Part shown: positions 7,807 through 17,183 of the stretch, in pieces
Layout: each line of letters opens with the position of its first letter
Position numbering within the stretch: the stretch's first letter is position 1
NCBI RefSeq assembly: GCF_020829495.1
Contig: NZ_JAIVFQ010000015.1
Location: 59,422-123,421 of the forward strand
Direction: 5' to 3'
DNA: 64,000 bases
From: Nostoc favosum CHAB5714
Lineage (GTDB): Bacteria; Cyanobacteriota; Cyanobacteriia; Cyanobacteriales; Nostocaceae
The notes under the pieces: generated by a model
Database searches by the model: none
The model's input: the letters and a program-made list of their open reading frames with translations, nothing else
What the model was told of the DNA's origin: nothing
Translations under genes and position numbers: made by a program

Positions 7807-8817
7807 ATGATATCTTACAAACTACGATTGAAATCCCTAGCAGCTCTTGCTCTCACGTGTGGGGTAGTTGGATATAGTCAAACCAGCCAATCGACTCCCA
7901 CGCCTTGGGATAATGCGTCTGCGAATCAAACTGTTATTTCACTAGGGTCAGAAGCCCCTGTTAAAGGCCCGTTAGTAGTCGCTACCAATAGTATTACTTG
8001 TGGGTTAACTAAAGAAATTGCAGGTGATACTATTGACCTCAAGTGTTTAATCGACCCAGGCTCAGATCCGCACGTATACCAACCCAAGCCTGATGATAGC
8101 AAAGCAATTGAGCAAGCAAAGTTAATTCTCTACGGCGGCTACGATTTTGAGCCTAGTTTAATCAAACTAATTAAAACTACTTCAAATTATGCTTTCAAGG
8201 TTGCTGTACATGAAGTTGCAGTCCCCAAACCCCAGAAGTTTGAGGAGGATGGTAAAACTGTTATCGACCCCCATGTATGGCAAAATGCCCAGAATGGCAT
8301 AGCCATAGCAGAGGTGATTTCCCAAGAATTAATAAAGGTAGCCCCAAATAATGCTGCAACCTATACCAGAAATACTCAGAAACTCACCAACGAAATCAGC
8401 CTGGTAGACACCTGGATTAAATCACAAATTGCCACAATTCCATCCAAGCAACGCAAATTAGTCACCACCCATGATGCTTTTGGTTACTATTCCAAAGCTT
8501 ATGGAATTCCCATTGAAGGGGCCTTAGGGAATATTAGTACAGAAGAAGCGCCGACATCTGCACGAGTGAGTGCATTAGCAATATATATTAAACAACAGGG
8601 TGTGCCGACAATTTTTGCAGAAACAACAATTAATCCCAAATTGATTACGGCTGTAGCAAAAGAGGCAAAAGTTCAGATTTCAGACCGAGAATTGTTCGCT
8701 GATGGTTTGGGAGAAAAGGGCACAGAAGCTGAGACTTACCAAGGAATGTTAATTGCCAATACACGCACGATTGTGGAAGGGTTAGGAGGCAAATATACAG
8801 AGTTTAAGCCTAGATAA
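7807..8817 (+). CDS. znuA: Zinc/manganese ABC transporter substrate-binding protein (ZnuA/MntC family)
   Basis: 336 residues from the ATG at 7807. The N-terminus has a positively charged start and a hydrophobic stretch (SLAALALTCGVVGY) that looks like an export signal; the cysteine context is not a standard lipobox. Metal-ligand motifs of the cluster A-I binding proteins are visible: DPHVYQPKPDD, IDPHVWQNAQNG, TTHDAFGYYSKAYGIP and the acidic region SDRELFADGLGE. The usual histidine-rich loop of many ZnuA proteins is missing between the first two histidines (it reads VPKPQKFEEDGKT). The Zur-like box just upstream points to zinc. No permease or ATPase gene is nearby, so the transporter partners must be elsewhere. 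Confidence 0.85.
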   Translation: MISYKLRLKSLAALALTCGVVGYSQTSQSTPTPWDNASANQTVISLGSEAPVKGPLVVATNSITCGLTKEIAGDTIDLKCLIDPGSDPHVYQPKPDDSKAIEQAKLILYGGYDFEPSLIKLIKTTSNYAFKVAVHEVAVPKPQKFEEDGKTVIDPHVWQNAQNGIAIAEVISQELIKVAPNNAATYTRNTQKLTNEISLVDTWIKSQIATIPSKQRKLVTTHDAFGYYSKAYGIPIEGALGNISTEEAPTSARVSALAIYIKQQGVPTIFAETTINPKLITAVAKEAKVQISDRELFADGLGEKGTEAETYQGMLIANTRTIVEGLGGKYTEFKPR

Positions 8818-9263
8818 TCAGAGTTAGCGACGCCGATAGCGTAGCGGTAGCGAGTCCACGAGCGTCATAGCCCGCACTTCTCTACGAGACGCTGTGCGTA
8901 GCTTGCTTCTAGGGTGTTGACTATGAACACTTTAACCCATAAGACTTCAGGCAAAAAATGTGTCGCGTGTTTGTGGGAAAGCGGCTGTTCCAGGCGCTTT
9001 CCCACAAACAAAAGTAGCATAAATAATTTTCTGGAAAATTGCCTCAAAACACCCAAATTTTATCAAAATCATCAATAAAAATGATTAAAAAAAGAGAACG
9101 AATTACTATTACGGGTCTCATTTGGATGCATACACGGTAGGGGCACAGCATTGCTGTGCCCCTAGGAATGGTCTGTATTCTATGTAATTGAGAACCGCTA
9201 GATTACGGCTGGCAAATATCATTGCTTTAGGTTGTGAATAAGCTGCTTTCTAGCTCGTAATCA
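8818..9263. other. Spacer with interspersed palindromes
   Basis: Contains HIP-flavoured fragments (GCGTAGCGGTAGCG, 8820-8910), a palindrome AAGCGGCTG...CAGGCGCTTTCCC (8975-9005) and a perfect hairpin GGGGCACAGCATTGCTGTGCCCC (arms 9140-9162). The last is the small GTAGGGGC palindrome also found at 48024. No gene is seen. Confidence 0.5.
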
Positions 9264-9776
9264 CTAGAAGCGATAGCCTAATCCAGCTTGGAAGCTGACA
9301 GCATCAGCATCACTATTTCTGTAGGCATCAATGCCCCATTTAGTATCGCCATAAGCAATGACATTGTTGCTAACTTCTGATTCAATACCAAGGGTGACTA
9401 CAGGTGAATTCTGATTGCCTAATGGGGTTTTTTGACCTTCGTCAGTTACAAAAGAATAACCACCACCGAAGTAAAGGTTAGTGTTTCTGGCGATGGGCGC
9501 ATCGTAAGTCACTATGGGCATAATTGCGGCGGCATCACCACCATACAGCACAGAACCCCGCACTGAAACAGGCGCATTGGGAAGGGCGTAACGTCCTTGA
9601 ATATTACCACCAATTTGTGCTTCATCGTTTCCTTGTCCGCCACTGGTTGCACCAACCGCAACACCAGCACCGATGTAATTGCCGTTTGTGCCAGCTGTTT
9701 GAGCAGAAGCAATTCCAGCCGAGAGGACAATGGAAGCAACAGCGAGGAAAGAGGCAGCTAATTTTGTAAGTTTCAT
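9264..9776 (-). CDS. Small secreted outer-membrane beta-barrel protein
   Basis: 170 residues from the ATG at 9776, which is preceded by a good ribosome site (GAGAAG). A clear signal peptide (MKLTKLAASFLAVASIVLSA, then GIASAQ with an AxA-type cleavage site) leads into glycine-rich beta-strands with alternating polar and hydrophobic residues (NYIGAGVAVGATSG, NTNLYFGGGYSF, VSFQAGLGYRF). The C-terminal aromatic residue, GYRF, is typical of proteins assembled by the BAM machinery. It resembles eight-stranded OmpX/opacity-type barrels, and similar short proteins are common in cyanobacteria. The actual role is unknown. A long hairpin separates it from murJ upstream. Confidence 0.75.
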   Translation of the reverse strand: MKLTKLAASFLAVASIVLSAGIASAQTAGTNGNYIGAGVAVGATSGGQGNDEAQIGGNIQGRYALPNAPVSVRGSVLYGGDAAAIMPIVTYDAPIARNTNLYFGGGYSFVTDEGQKTPLGNQNSPVVTLGIESEVSNNVIAYGDTKWGIDAYRNSDADAVSFQAGLGYRF

Positions 9777-9856
9777 AGAATTCTTCTCACTAGAGTTAGG
9801 TAAAATCAATATTCTCTAGTACTAGAATCTCTTTTTTTACAAAATGTAACCTCGCA

Positions 9857-9912
9857 CACCTGGTTCACCCAAGTGGCTGAATTCTTTCTCACCCACTTGG
9901 GTGTACCAGGTG
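9857..9912. terminator. Long hairpin between murJ and the beta-barrel gene
   Basis: Two 20-base arms, CACCTGGTTCACCCAAGTGG and CCACTTGGGTGTACCAGGTG, pair with a single mismatch around a 16-base loop. It lies directly after the murJ stop on the minus strand and just before the start region of the next gene. No T-run follows, so it may be a palindromic repeat acting as a terminator or mRNA barrier. Confidence 0.55.
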
Positions 9913-9928
9913 AAATATTTAAATAACA

Positions 9929-11533
9929 TTATTTCTTCAAAAAGCGCTGACGTAGACGAGATATAAAAGTATTTACCTCTGGTATTTTCATTGATGAAGC
10001 GATCGCAGCAAACACTGCAATCCCCACGAAGCCTGATACACACAATTGCAACACCAGAATCAGGAAGCCCGTTTTACCTAAAAATTGCCCAGAAGCAACC
10101 AATGTCCCATAGCTTGCTACCCCAGCTACCAAGCTACCCGCAGTCAAACCCAGAATTGGCACACTCCACTCACGCCAAGGTAAACCATTGAGCTTGCGAT
10201 CGAGTAACCATAACAGCATCAACATTGAACTGCAATTTACACCCACTGTTGCTAATACCAAACCGGGAGCGCCAAAAGGTTTAACGAAAAACCAATCTAA
10301 TATGATGTTGAGCAAAATGTTAAAAATGCTGATGCGAAAAGGTGTCTGTCCATCGCCTAAAGCATAGAACACCCGCACCAAAACATCACGTCCCAAATAG
10401 ACAAACATCCCAATTCCATAAGCGACTAGCAAGGATGAAACTAGCTGTGTAGCTTCTGGCTTGAAAGCACCGCGCTCATATACTACCTGCACAATAGGTA
10501 CAGATAGCGCCACCATCAGCGCCCCTAGCGGTAGCATGGTGAAGGCAGTAAGTAGCAGTCCTTGGCGAATGCGTAATTTTAAATCTGGCCAATTTTCTGG
10601 GCTGGCAAGTTTGGCAAATATCGGTAATAGGGGCAGCAAAATGATATTAGAAATAATCCCTAACGGAGTTTGTACTAATAGATTCGCATAGTTAAATCCT
10701 GCCGCAGCACCAGGGATAGGGCTGGCAAAATAAAGGTCAGTGGCAACATTAATTGGCATCATTCCAGAAGAAATTGTTGCTGGAGTCATGATTTTAATGA
10801 CTTCTTGAACGGCTGGAGATTTAAAATCAAACCGCAGGCGTAATGTGCCTAATCCTAACCGCCACTGGACAATTAGCTGCACTAACCACTGGAGAATGGC
10901 TCCTGCCAAGGTTCCCCAAGCTAAAACCATTCCACCGATTAAAGCGTACTCCGGCTTAATAATGTCTTTGCCCAGTTGCATAGCCAAGATCCCAAGGCCG
11001 GCAACAACGGTAATACTGGATAATAAGGGACTAATGGAGAGTAACCAATATTGATTGGCTGCATTAAGAGTACCAAAGCCAATGCCAATTAATCCGGCAA
11101 ATAAAGCCATTGGTGCCATAATGCGGAGTTGTTCAATTGCGATCGCTCTGGTTGTCTCTTCCAAACCATGACCAACTAAATCAACGATCGCATCCGCAAA
11201 TAAAACTTGAGCAACCGTCACCAACAACAGCAATCCAGCTACCAGCGTTGTCACGGTTTCCACTAGGGGAGCCGCTTCTTCTCGCCGCCGCTTGGCTAAA
11301 ACGCTGACAACTGCACTGTGTAATGGCCCATTGACACCACCGAGTAATATCAATAGAAAGCCAGGGATAATATAGGCATAACTATAGGCAGTGGCAGCAG
11401 CACCAACACCAAAAGCGGCAGCGATCGCTTGCTGCCGCACTAAACCGAAGACTTTACTAATTAATGTGGCTGCGGCAACAATGCCAGCAATTCCAGCGAA
11501 AGAACGAGAGGGTTTTTGGTCTTGTTGTGTCAC
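9929..11533 (-). CDS. murJ: Lipid II flippase MurJ (MviN family)
   Basis: 534 residues starting at a GTG. Some 12-14 membrane spans are visible. The N-terminal MviN signature reads AAATLISKVFGLVRQQAIAA, followed by GVNGPLHSAVVSV and later VRVFYALGDGQTPFRIS, all characteristic of the MurJ/MviN branch of the MOP exporter superfamily. It flips the lipid-linked peptidoglycan precursor across the inner membrane and is normally essential. Length matches the family. It is transcribed away from the truncated GAF kinase gene and towards the small beta-barrel gene, from which a strong hairpin separates it. Confidence 0.93.
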   Translation of the reverse strand: MTQQDQKPSRSFAGIAGIVAAATLISKVFGLVRQQAIAAAFGVGAAATAYSYAYIIPGFLLILLGGVNGPLHSAVVSVLAKRRREEAAPLVETVTTLVAGLLLLVTVAQVLFADAIVDLVGHGLEETTRAIAIEQLRIMAPMALFAGLIGIGFGTLNAANQYWLLSISPLLSSITVVAGLGILAMQLGKDIIKPEYALIGGMVLAWGTLAGAILQWLVQLIVQWRLGLGTLRLRFDFKSPAVQEVIKIMTPATISSGMMPINVATDLYFASPIPGAAAGFNYANLLVQTPLGIISNIILLPLLPIFAKLASPENWPDLKLRIRQGLLLTAFTMLPLGALMVALSVPIVQVVYERGAFKPEATQLVSSLLVAYGIGMFVYLGRDVLVRVFYALGDGQTPFRISIFNILLNIILDWFFVKPFGAPGLVLATVGVNCSSMLMLLWLLDRKLNGLPWREWSVPILGLTAGSLVAGVASYGTLVASGQFLGKTGFLILVLQLCVSGFVGIAVFAAIASSMKIPEVNTFISRLRQRFLKK

Positions 11534-11632
11534 GAATATTACCCGACAACTCTTGCAGAGTGCATATCTTAAAACATTTAACCTGAAATTCCGCAGTCTG
11601 TCAGGTAAATTTTGACAAATTACTTATTTTAA

Positions 11633-13210
11633 ATGCTTTCGCCCTACAGCCCTCCCTTGCATCCTACGGGGGGTATTGGCGCGATGCCGAAGGCGGGCTA
11701 CGCCTACGCTCAAAATGAAATTCCTGCGATCGCTGATACTTATTTACAACAGACGCAAGGAGGACGTTACGTTGACAATCAGACATTTACAGTCAATGAC
11801 ATTTACCAAGCCGGATTAACAAAGTGTCATGTAACCTTGTTAGAGCAATTCCAGGCAAAAGCCTTTGCAACTGCCCCCATTCTCCAAGGAGACAAAGTTT
11901 GGGGAGTCATTGCTGCCTATCAAAATTCCTCACCCAGACAGTGGCAATCTTATGAAGTCGAATCACTGACCAAAATCGGCACACAAATTGGTGTGGCAGT
12001 GCGACACCATAAGTTGCTGGCATACGCTCAGTACCAAGCAGAGCAACAAAAGACATTAACTAGCGTGATTACTCGAATTCGGGAGTCTTTAGATTTAGAT
12101 ACAATCTTCCAGACTACTGTCACTGAGGCACGGCAAATGCTGCAAGCAGACAGAGTGACAATCTTTCGTTTTGACCTTCAAAAAGATTGGGAAGGAGAGT
12201 TTATTTCTGAGGACGTTGTACCTGAATGTAACTCAGTAATCGCAGAAAAAGTTTATGATTATTGCTTCGGTGAAAACTTTGCACCCCTTTATGCACAAGG
12301 TCGAGTAAATGCGATCGCTGACATTTATCAAGGAAAGTTTCCAGGTTGCTACATCCAAATCCTAGAAAAATTTCAAGTGCGGGCAAATATGATCGCACCT
12401 CTGTTAAAAAAAGGTGAACTTTGGGGATTACTGTGTATTCACCAATGCACCGCTCCTCGTCACTGGCAACCCTCTGAAATTGAATTTACCAGTCAAATAG
12501 CCGAGCAATTGGGAGTCGCATTAAAACAGGATTCTTATTTAAAGCAAGTTCAAGAGCAAATTGACAAGACTGATTTGGACTTTCTCATCGAAGATTTACC
12601 CAAAACCCTTGAGTCGATGAAAGTAGGAACAGAGCGGATTTGTGAGATTGTCCTATCACTGCGAAACTTCTCTCGTACAGATGAGGCTGAATTGAAGCCA
12701 GTAGACATTCGTGAAGGATTAGATAGTACTTTGCTAATCTTAGGGCATCGGCTCAAAAACAATAATGAACGCCCAGCTATTGAAATTGTGAAAGAATATG
12801 TTACTTTACCTTTGCTCGAATGCTATCCAGCGCAATTAAATCAAGTGTTTATGAATCTTCTAAGTAACAGTATTGATGCATTAGAGGAAAAGTTTAAAAC
12901 TATACAGCAAAGGTATTTGAAGTTATCCCAAAGGTGTCCGAAAATACCTTTAACTATCTGGATTAGTACGCAAGCCGTTAATAACCTGATTGTAATTAGA
13001 ATAGCTGATAATGGTCTGGGGATTCCAGAAGAGGTGCGATCGCATATATTTGATCCCTTCTTCACTACCAAAGCACCAGGTAAAGGTACGGGGTTAGGAT
13101 TGTCCATCAGCTATCAAATAATAGTTGAAAAACATCATGGTCAAATTAAATGTTCCTCTAAACCAGGAGAAGGAACAGAGTTTTTGATTGAAATTCCCAG
13201 TGGTAATTAG
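11633..13210 (+). CDS. GAF-domain histidine kinase lacking its phospho-acceptor region
   Basis: 525 residues, open from end to end. The protein begins in the middle of a GAF domain ([18 protein letters not shown]); the first 30 residues are junk-like and partly encoded by an interspersed repeat ([14 protein letters not shown]). A second, complete GAF domain follows at about 140-300. The HATPase domain is intact, with the N box [35 protein letters not shown] and [14 protein letters not shown]. However, the sequence runs from [13 protein letters not shown] straight into [19 protein letters not shown]. Relatives carry a segment of roughly 80-100 residues there with GVAHEINNP and the phosphorylated histidine. 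Without it the protein cannot autophosphorylate in the usual way; it is probably a decaying gene or acts only by binding. Confidence 0.75.
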   Translation: MLSPYSPPLHPTGGIGAMPKAGYAYAQNEIPAIADTYLQQTQGGRYVDNQTFTVNDIYQAGLTKCHVTLLEQFQAKAFATAPILQGDKVWGVIAAYQNSSPRQWQSYEVESLTKIGTQIGVAVRHHKLLAYAQYQAEQQKTLTSVITRIRESLDLDTIFQTTVTEARQMLQADRVTIFRFDLQKDWEGEFISEDVVPECNSVIAEKVYDYCFGENFAPLYAQGRVNAIADIYQGKFPGCYIQILEKFQVRANMIAPLLKKGELWGLLCIHQCTAPRHWQPSEIEFTSQIAEQLGVALKQDSYLKQVQEQIDKTDLDFLIEDLPKTLESMKVGTERICEIVLSLRNFSRTDEAELKPVDIREGLDSTLLILGHRLKNNNERPAIEIVKEYVTLPLLECYPAQLNQVFMNLLSNSIDALEEKFKTIQQRYLKLSQRCPKIPLTIWISTQAVNNLIVIRIADNGLGIPEEVRSHIFDPFFTTKAPGKGTGLGLSISYQIIVEKHHGQIKCSSKPGEGTEFLIEIPSGN

Positions 13211-13430
13211 AGGCAACTGGTATCGCAAGGCAAAAGTCAAAAATCAAAAGTCAAAAGTCAAAAGTTAAGAATATTTGTAGGTTGGGTTGAACGAACACGA
13301 ACAGCGTCCCGTAGGGAAGTGAAACCCAACAAACCCTGCAATATGTTGGGTTTCGTTTCTCAAACGCCACTTGCTTCAAGTCGGGAAACCCGCCCAACGC
13401 AGTGGCTCCCCAACCTACACATTTTTATTT
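13211..13430. repeat. Tandem AAAAGTC repeat and GTAGGTTGGGTT palindromic element
   Basis: At 13232-13266 the unit AAAAGTC is repeated several times. At 13277-13420 a 140-base element begins GTAGGTTGGGTTGAAC and ends CCCCAACCTAC, with an internal AACCCAACA...TGTTGGGTTTCG hairpin. This is a familiar type of interspersed cyanobacterial palindrome. Confidence 0.6.
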
Positions 13431-13692
13431 TTTGGGCTTAAGGGAATTTACAGATGAGTTTATAGTGTGTGTTGAAAATATTGATTTTATTCAAGAAATA
13501 CCTTTTGCAATCAATAAAGTTTTATGTTGTCTTGCTAGTCTCAATTTTAAACTTGAATTGCATGATAGAATAGTCGATGTAGAAAATTACATCAATTACA
13601 TTGCTAAATCTAAAAATACTAATATTGACTCTAGAAACACGGATTTTATAAAAGAGAAAATAAAGTATTTTATCAACTCCCCCTATAAATAG
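13402..13692 (+). CDS. Doubtful small reading frame, possibly a gene remnant
   Basis: An AT-rich open frame of about 96 codons whose first part lies in the repeat element before it. The conceptual peptide (LREFTDEFIVCVENIDFIQE, NFKLELHDRIVDVENYINYI) looks protein-like, but I recognise no family. No ribosome site is evident and the frame begins with a GTG inside the repeat. It may be the 3' part of a gene cut off by the repeat. Confidence 0.25.
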   Translation: MAPQPTHFYFLGLREFTDEFIVCVENIDFIQEIPFAINKVLCCLASLNFKLELHDRIVDVENYINYIAKSKNTNIDSRNTDFIKEKIKYFINSPYK

Positions 13693-13766
13693 TAGTGTTT
13701 GTTATCGCAAGCCTAGCATACCGATTCTAAGGTGTTGGTGCTGTACTCTCCCCGCTAACCACTTTA

Positions 13767-14273
13767 CTATCGACAACCTAAACTATCTCGCGTTGACATA
13801 CCCGTAACCGGATTTACCCCATCAGCCCTTTCACACATTAGCGACACTTGATAACGGTCAATTAAAGCGTCGGTAAAATCAGCGCCTGTAATTTCGGCGT
13901 CGTAAAAACGGCTGCGGGTCAAAGTGGCTTCTGTAAAAATGGTATTTTTCAGGTTAGCACCATCCATAGTGACGCGATCAACTAAAGCGCCTGTTAGATT
14001 CGCACCTTCCAAATTTGCCTTTAACAAAACTCCTTTAGTGAGAATTGCGTTGGTTAAATTCGCTCCTTGGAAATTCGTCCCCCGCATTTCTGCTGCTACA
14101 AAAGTCACACCTGCCAAATCAGCATGAGAAAAATCACGATTTTCTAAATTTATATTGTTGTAATTGATTGTGTTTATCTGAGCAAAAGCAGGTTTGGGAT
14201 TAAGTACTATCCACCCAAATGCCAGTATCAAAATCACAATCAAACCAAAAAAGCGCAGTAAAATCTTTTTCAT
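13767..14273 (-). CDS. Pentapeptide-repeat protein, probable thylakoid-lumen type
   Basis: 168 residues. A signal peptide covers about residues 1-31 (KKILLRFFGLIVILILAFGW, then PAFAQ). Tandem pentapeptides of the A(D/N)LxX form follow from about 45 to 145 (FSHADLAGVTF, TNFQGANLTNAIL, GANLEGANLTGAL, GADFTDALID). They would fold as a right-handed quadrilateral beta-helix. The C-terminus, LMCERADGVNPVTG then TRDSLGCR, contains two cysteines and is a conserved ending in cyanobacterial proteins related to plant lumen proteins TL15/TL17. The location (lumen or periplasm) is inferred from the signal; the function is unknown. It is followed upstream by the LCP gene on the same strand. Confidence 0.8.
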   Translation of the reverse strand: MKKILLRFFGLIVILILAFGWIVLNPKPAFAQINTINYNNINLENRDFSHADLAGVTFVAAEMRGTNFQGANLTNAILTKGVLLKANLEGANLTGALVDRVTMDGANLKNTIFTEATLTRSRFYDAEITGADFTDALIDRYQVSLMCERADGVNPVTGMSTRDSLGCR

Positions 14274-14319
14274 AACTTTATTATTTATCAGCAGTCCTTT
14301 GTCATTAGCCGCTTGTCAT

Positions 14320-14353
14320 TTAACTAATGACTAATGACTAATGACTAATGACT
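14320..14353. repeat. Short tandem heptamer repeat (ACTAATG)n
   Basis: The heptamer ACTAATG is repeated about four times between the pentapeptide and LCP genes. Related heptamers occur at 29500-29522, 31231-31275 and 48420-48450. Such short tandemly repeated repetitive sequences are typical of heterocystous cyanobacteria. Confidence 0.75.
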
Positions 14354-14358
14354 CTTGA

Positions 14359-15873
14359 CTATTTCCAATCTTTACCAATCCGAATTGTGAGATCAGATTC
14401 TAAATCACCAATCGCCGCTACCTCAATTTGACCCAAGCCTAAGACTTTTTGCAAATCAACTCCAACTCGTCGGTTGCCTTTTTGGACAACAATCTGAGTT
14501 TGACGTTGGGTATCTGGCCAATCAGGCACTTTGTAAATATTAGTAAAGCCTTTCTGTTTCAGATAAGCAATAACTTTTTCAGTTAGCTGAGGTTGATTGG
14601 AAGCATTTTGAATAGCAATTTTGAGGTTAGGAACCTGACGCATATCTGGTTTCAGACCAGGTACATTTACCCCAACATAATCATTCAACAGGCTTTGTTG
14701 TCCAGTCATATTTAGCCAATAGCTATCAGGGTCTTTGCTAAAACGGCTAAACGTACCAGGCAACACGGTCATTTGGAAATTATCCCGATCTAGGTTGAGG
14801 CCAAAGTTCACCAACGCCATCATTTCTTCCATCTTCAGGTTGGTATCAAAGTATTTTCGCATTAAGCGAGTTAATTGAGGCAACCTGGGTAAGACGGTAG
14901 GACTATTTAAGCGTTGCAGCAATGCTGCTGTTAGTGCTTGCTGACGCTGCACTCTCGGCAAATCTCCCAAACCTGGTTCGCGGAATCGGGCAAACTGTTC
15001 TGCTTGTTCGCCGTTGAGGGTTTGCCAGCCACTGACTAAATTAATCGACAGCCGACTGCTAGAGTCTTTATATTCCATTGATTGCGGAACAAAGACCTCT
15101 ATTCCACCTAACTGATCGACTAACTGCCGTAATCCACTAGTAGAAATACGGATATAGCGATCAATTGGGGCATTGTTTAAGGTACGGCTAACTACCCGTG
15201 CTGCCAAGACTGGGCCGCCTTGGGCATTGGCATCAGATACCTTAGTTAATCCCTTTTCTCCCTTTTCGGGGATGGCAATCATCGTATCTCTGGGAATCGA
15301 AAGCACCCGTACAGATTTTTCATTAGGATTGAGGCGTACCAGCAGCATGGTGTCGCTTTTCCCAGCAAAACTTTCTGGTGAACCATCAACAGTACCCCTA
15401 ACTGGTTCAATCCCCATAATTAAAATATTCATCGGTCGTGAAAGCTGGTACTGGGAGAGTTTGCTCCATAACTCTCCTGGTAGTGGTATTTTTACCTCGT
15501 CTTTAGCAGTACCTAAATCCTCATCTGTTCGATCTAGATTGCTCCACAACGGAGTCCAAAGGGCTAAGGTTGATACCAGCAAACCAGATAAGATGATACC
15601 GATGACAACCGTCATGATCCACAACAGCCATCGAGGCATGGTTAAGCCCAGTCTCTCGTAAAGCTGATTGGGAATTGCACCCACTGATTCGACAACGCTA
15701 CGGTTGGGATTCGCTGGCGGGTTTAGTTCTACCTCCTCCTCTAAATCCTCTACTGGTGCAGGTGTTACTTGATTTTCTGTTCGTTGAAGTTGCTGCGATC
15801 GCACCTCAGTTTCAAATTCTACAACTTGCTGAGATCCAAGCGGATTTTCCGACCATTCGACTTGTTTTATCAC
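14359..15873 (-). CDS. LytR-CpsA-Psr (LCP) family cell-wall protein
   Basis: I start it at the GTG at 15873 because GGGGAG lies six bases upstream; a TTG 18 bases further out would place that site inside the gene. 504 residues. A long charged cytosolic N-terminus is followed by one membrane span (about 80-105, LLWIMTVVIGIILSGLLVST). The LCP domain covers about 150-320, with SDTMLLVRLNP, VRVLSIPRDTMIAIP and QFARFREPGLGDLPRVQRQQ carrying the conserved arginine and aspartate residues. A C-terminal LytR_C domain (about 415-500) contains IAIQNASNQPQLTEKVIAYL. Family members transfer polymers from lipid carriers to peptidoglycan outside the membrane. It is divergent from the GDP-mannose synthesis gene. 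Confidence 0.88.
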   Translation of the reverse strand: MIKQVEWSENPLGSQQVVEFETEVRSQQLQRTENQVTPAPVEDLEEEVELNPPANPNRSVVESVGAIPNQLYERLGLTMPRWLLWIMTVVIGIILSGLLVSTLALWTPLWSNLDRTDEDLGTAKDEVKIPLPGELWSKLSQYQLSRPMNILIMGIEPVRGTVDGSPESFAGKSDTMLLVRLNPNEKSVRVLSIPRDTMIAIPEKGEKGLTKVSDANAQGGPVLAARVVSRTLNNAPIDRYIRISTSGLRQLVDQLGGIEVFVPQSMEYKDSSSRLSINLVSGWQTLNGEQAEQFARFREPGLGDLPRVQRQQALTAALLQRLNSPTVLPRLPQLTRLMRKYFDTNLKMEEMMALVNFGLNLDRDNFQMTVLPGTFSRFSKDPDSYWLNMTGQQSLLNDYVGVNVPGLKPDMRQVPNLKIAIQNASNQPQLTEKVIAYLKQKGFTNIYKVPDWPDTQRQTQIVVQKGNRRVGVDLQKVLGLGQIEVAAIGDLESDLTIRIGKDWK

Positions 15874-15988
15874 AATTATCTCCCCACTCAACCACTCCCT
15901 AAAAGTATGTTAATCCAAGCTACAAATATTGCCAGTGGAAAAGCTCACTGTAAACTTGTAATGTTCTTCGGTAAGCCTGTATGACAAC

Positions 15989-17053
15989 ATGAATACTTTA
16001 TTGTTCCCCGTAATCCTTGCTGGTGGTAAAGGTGAACGTTTTTGGCCCCTGAGTCGCAAAGACCGACCCAAGCAATTTTTAAGTCTTGATGGTAGCTCTA
16101 GAAGTTTATTACAAGCAACCGCCGATCGATTGATTGAACTCGGTGGCGGGTGGGATTCCTTGTGGGTAATTACTTCTAATCAGATAGCTGAAGGGGTAAG
16201 ACAACAATTACCTGATCTACCATCTCAGAATTTATTGATTGAGTCGGAAGGAAGAGACACCGCCGCAGCCGTTGCTTGGACAAGTTTAGAAATCAAACAG
16301 CGCTATGGAGAAGACGCTGTTATTGGCTTTTTCCCTGCTGACCACTGGATCGCTGACCAAGAGGCGTTTGCACACACATTAAGCGCGGCTACGCAACTGG
16401 CAGCAAGCACAGCAGCGATCGTTACACTGGGGATCAAGCCTACTTTTCCATCAACCGGTTACGGCTACATTGAACAAGGTGAAAAAATAGGTAGCTTTAA
16501 TGAGTTGCCAGCTTATCACGTCAACCGTTTTACTGAAAAGCCCAACCGTGAAACGGCAGAGACTTTTTTATCTACGGGACGTTTTAGCTGGAATAGTGGA
16601 ATGTTCGTTTTTCGGGCAGGGGTTGTTCTCAAGGAACTACATACCCATGCACCAGAAATTATCGAACCTTTAGAACAACATGGCCCTGATATCTATCCCC
16701 AGTTGCCTAAGAAGAGTATAGACTATGCGCTAATGGAAAAGACAACTCTAGCATACGTTTTGCCAGTTGATTTTGGTTGGGATGATTTAGGAGATTGGAA
16801 TGCGATCGAACGCTTACTCAAGACAGAAGAGACTCCCAATGTGGAACTTGCTACGCACGTAGGGCTAGATACGCAGGGGGCGATTATTTACGCCTCAAAT
16901 CCAGAGGATGTAGTTGTTACAATTGGTTTAGAGGACGTGGTGATTGTGCGCGATCGCAATGTCACCCTCGTTGTTAAAAAAGAACGTACCCAGGAAATCA
17001 AGCAGATCCTCAAAATTCTCCAAAGCGATTCCCGATTTACCGACCTGCTATAA
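15989..17053 (+). CDS. manC: Mannose-1-phosphate guanylyltransferase
   Basis: 354 residues. The nucleotidyltransferase signature VILAGGKGERFWPLSRKDRP is at the N-terminus and is followed by KQFLSLDG. GFFPADHWI and NRFTEKPN are characteristic of mannose-1-phosphate guanylyltransferases, as is the FGWDDLGDW motif near residue 265. The protein is of the short single-domain type, without the C-terminal phosphomannose isomerase domain. It makes GDP-mannose from GTP and mannose-1-phosphate in the cytosol for glycan and exopolysaccharide synthesis. It is divergently arranged with the LCP gene across about 115 bases, consistent with a cell-surface theme. Confidence 0.92.
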   Translation: MNTLLFPVILAGGKGERFWPLSRKDRPKQFLSLDGSSRSLLQATADRLIELGGGWDSLWVITSNQIAEGVRQQLPDLPSQNLLIESEGRDTAAAVAWTSLEIKQRYGEDAVIGFFPADHWIADQEAFAHTLSAATQLAASTAAIVTLGIKPTFPSTGYGYIEQGEKIGSFNELPAYHVNRFTEKPNRETAETFLSTGRFSWNSGMFVFRAGVVLKELHTHAPEIIEPLEQHGPDIYPQLPKKSIDYALMEKTTLAYVLPVDFGWDDLGDWNAIERLLKTEETPNVELATHVGLDTQGAIIYASNPEDVVVTIGLEDVVIVRDRNVTLVVKKERTQEIKQILKILQSDSRFTDLL

Positions 17054-17183
17054 AAGTTAAAACCCTTGGTAGAGGCGAAAAAGCCTATTTTTCCATTATA
17101 ACTTGACTGTCGAAAAGCAGAGCATTGGGAATGGGGCATTGGGCATTGGGCATTGGGCATTGGTCAATAATCAATAGTTCGTC

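Noticed and set aside
15173..15661. Long open frame of 162 codons opposite the LCP gene
   Set aside because: Antisense shadow of a well-supported gene; serine-rich composition typical of a reverse frame.
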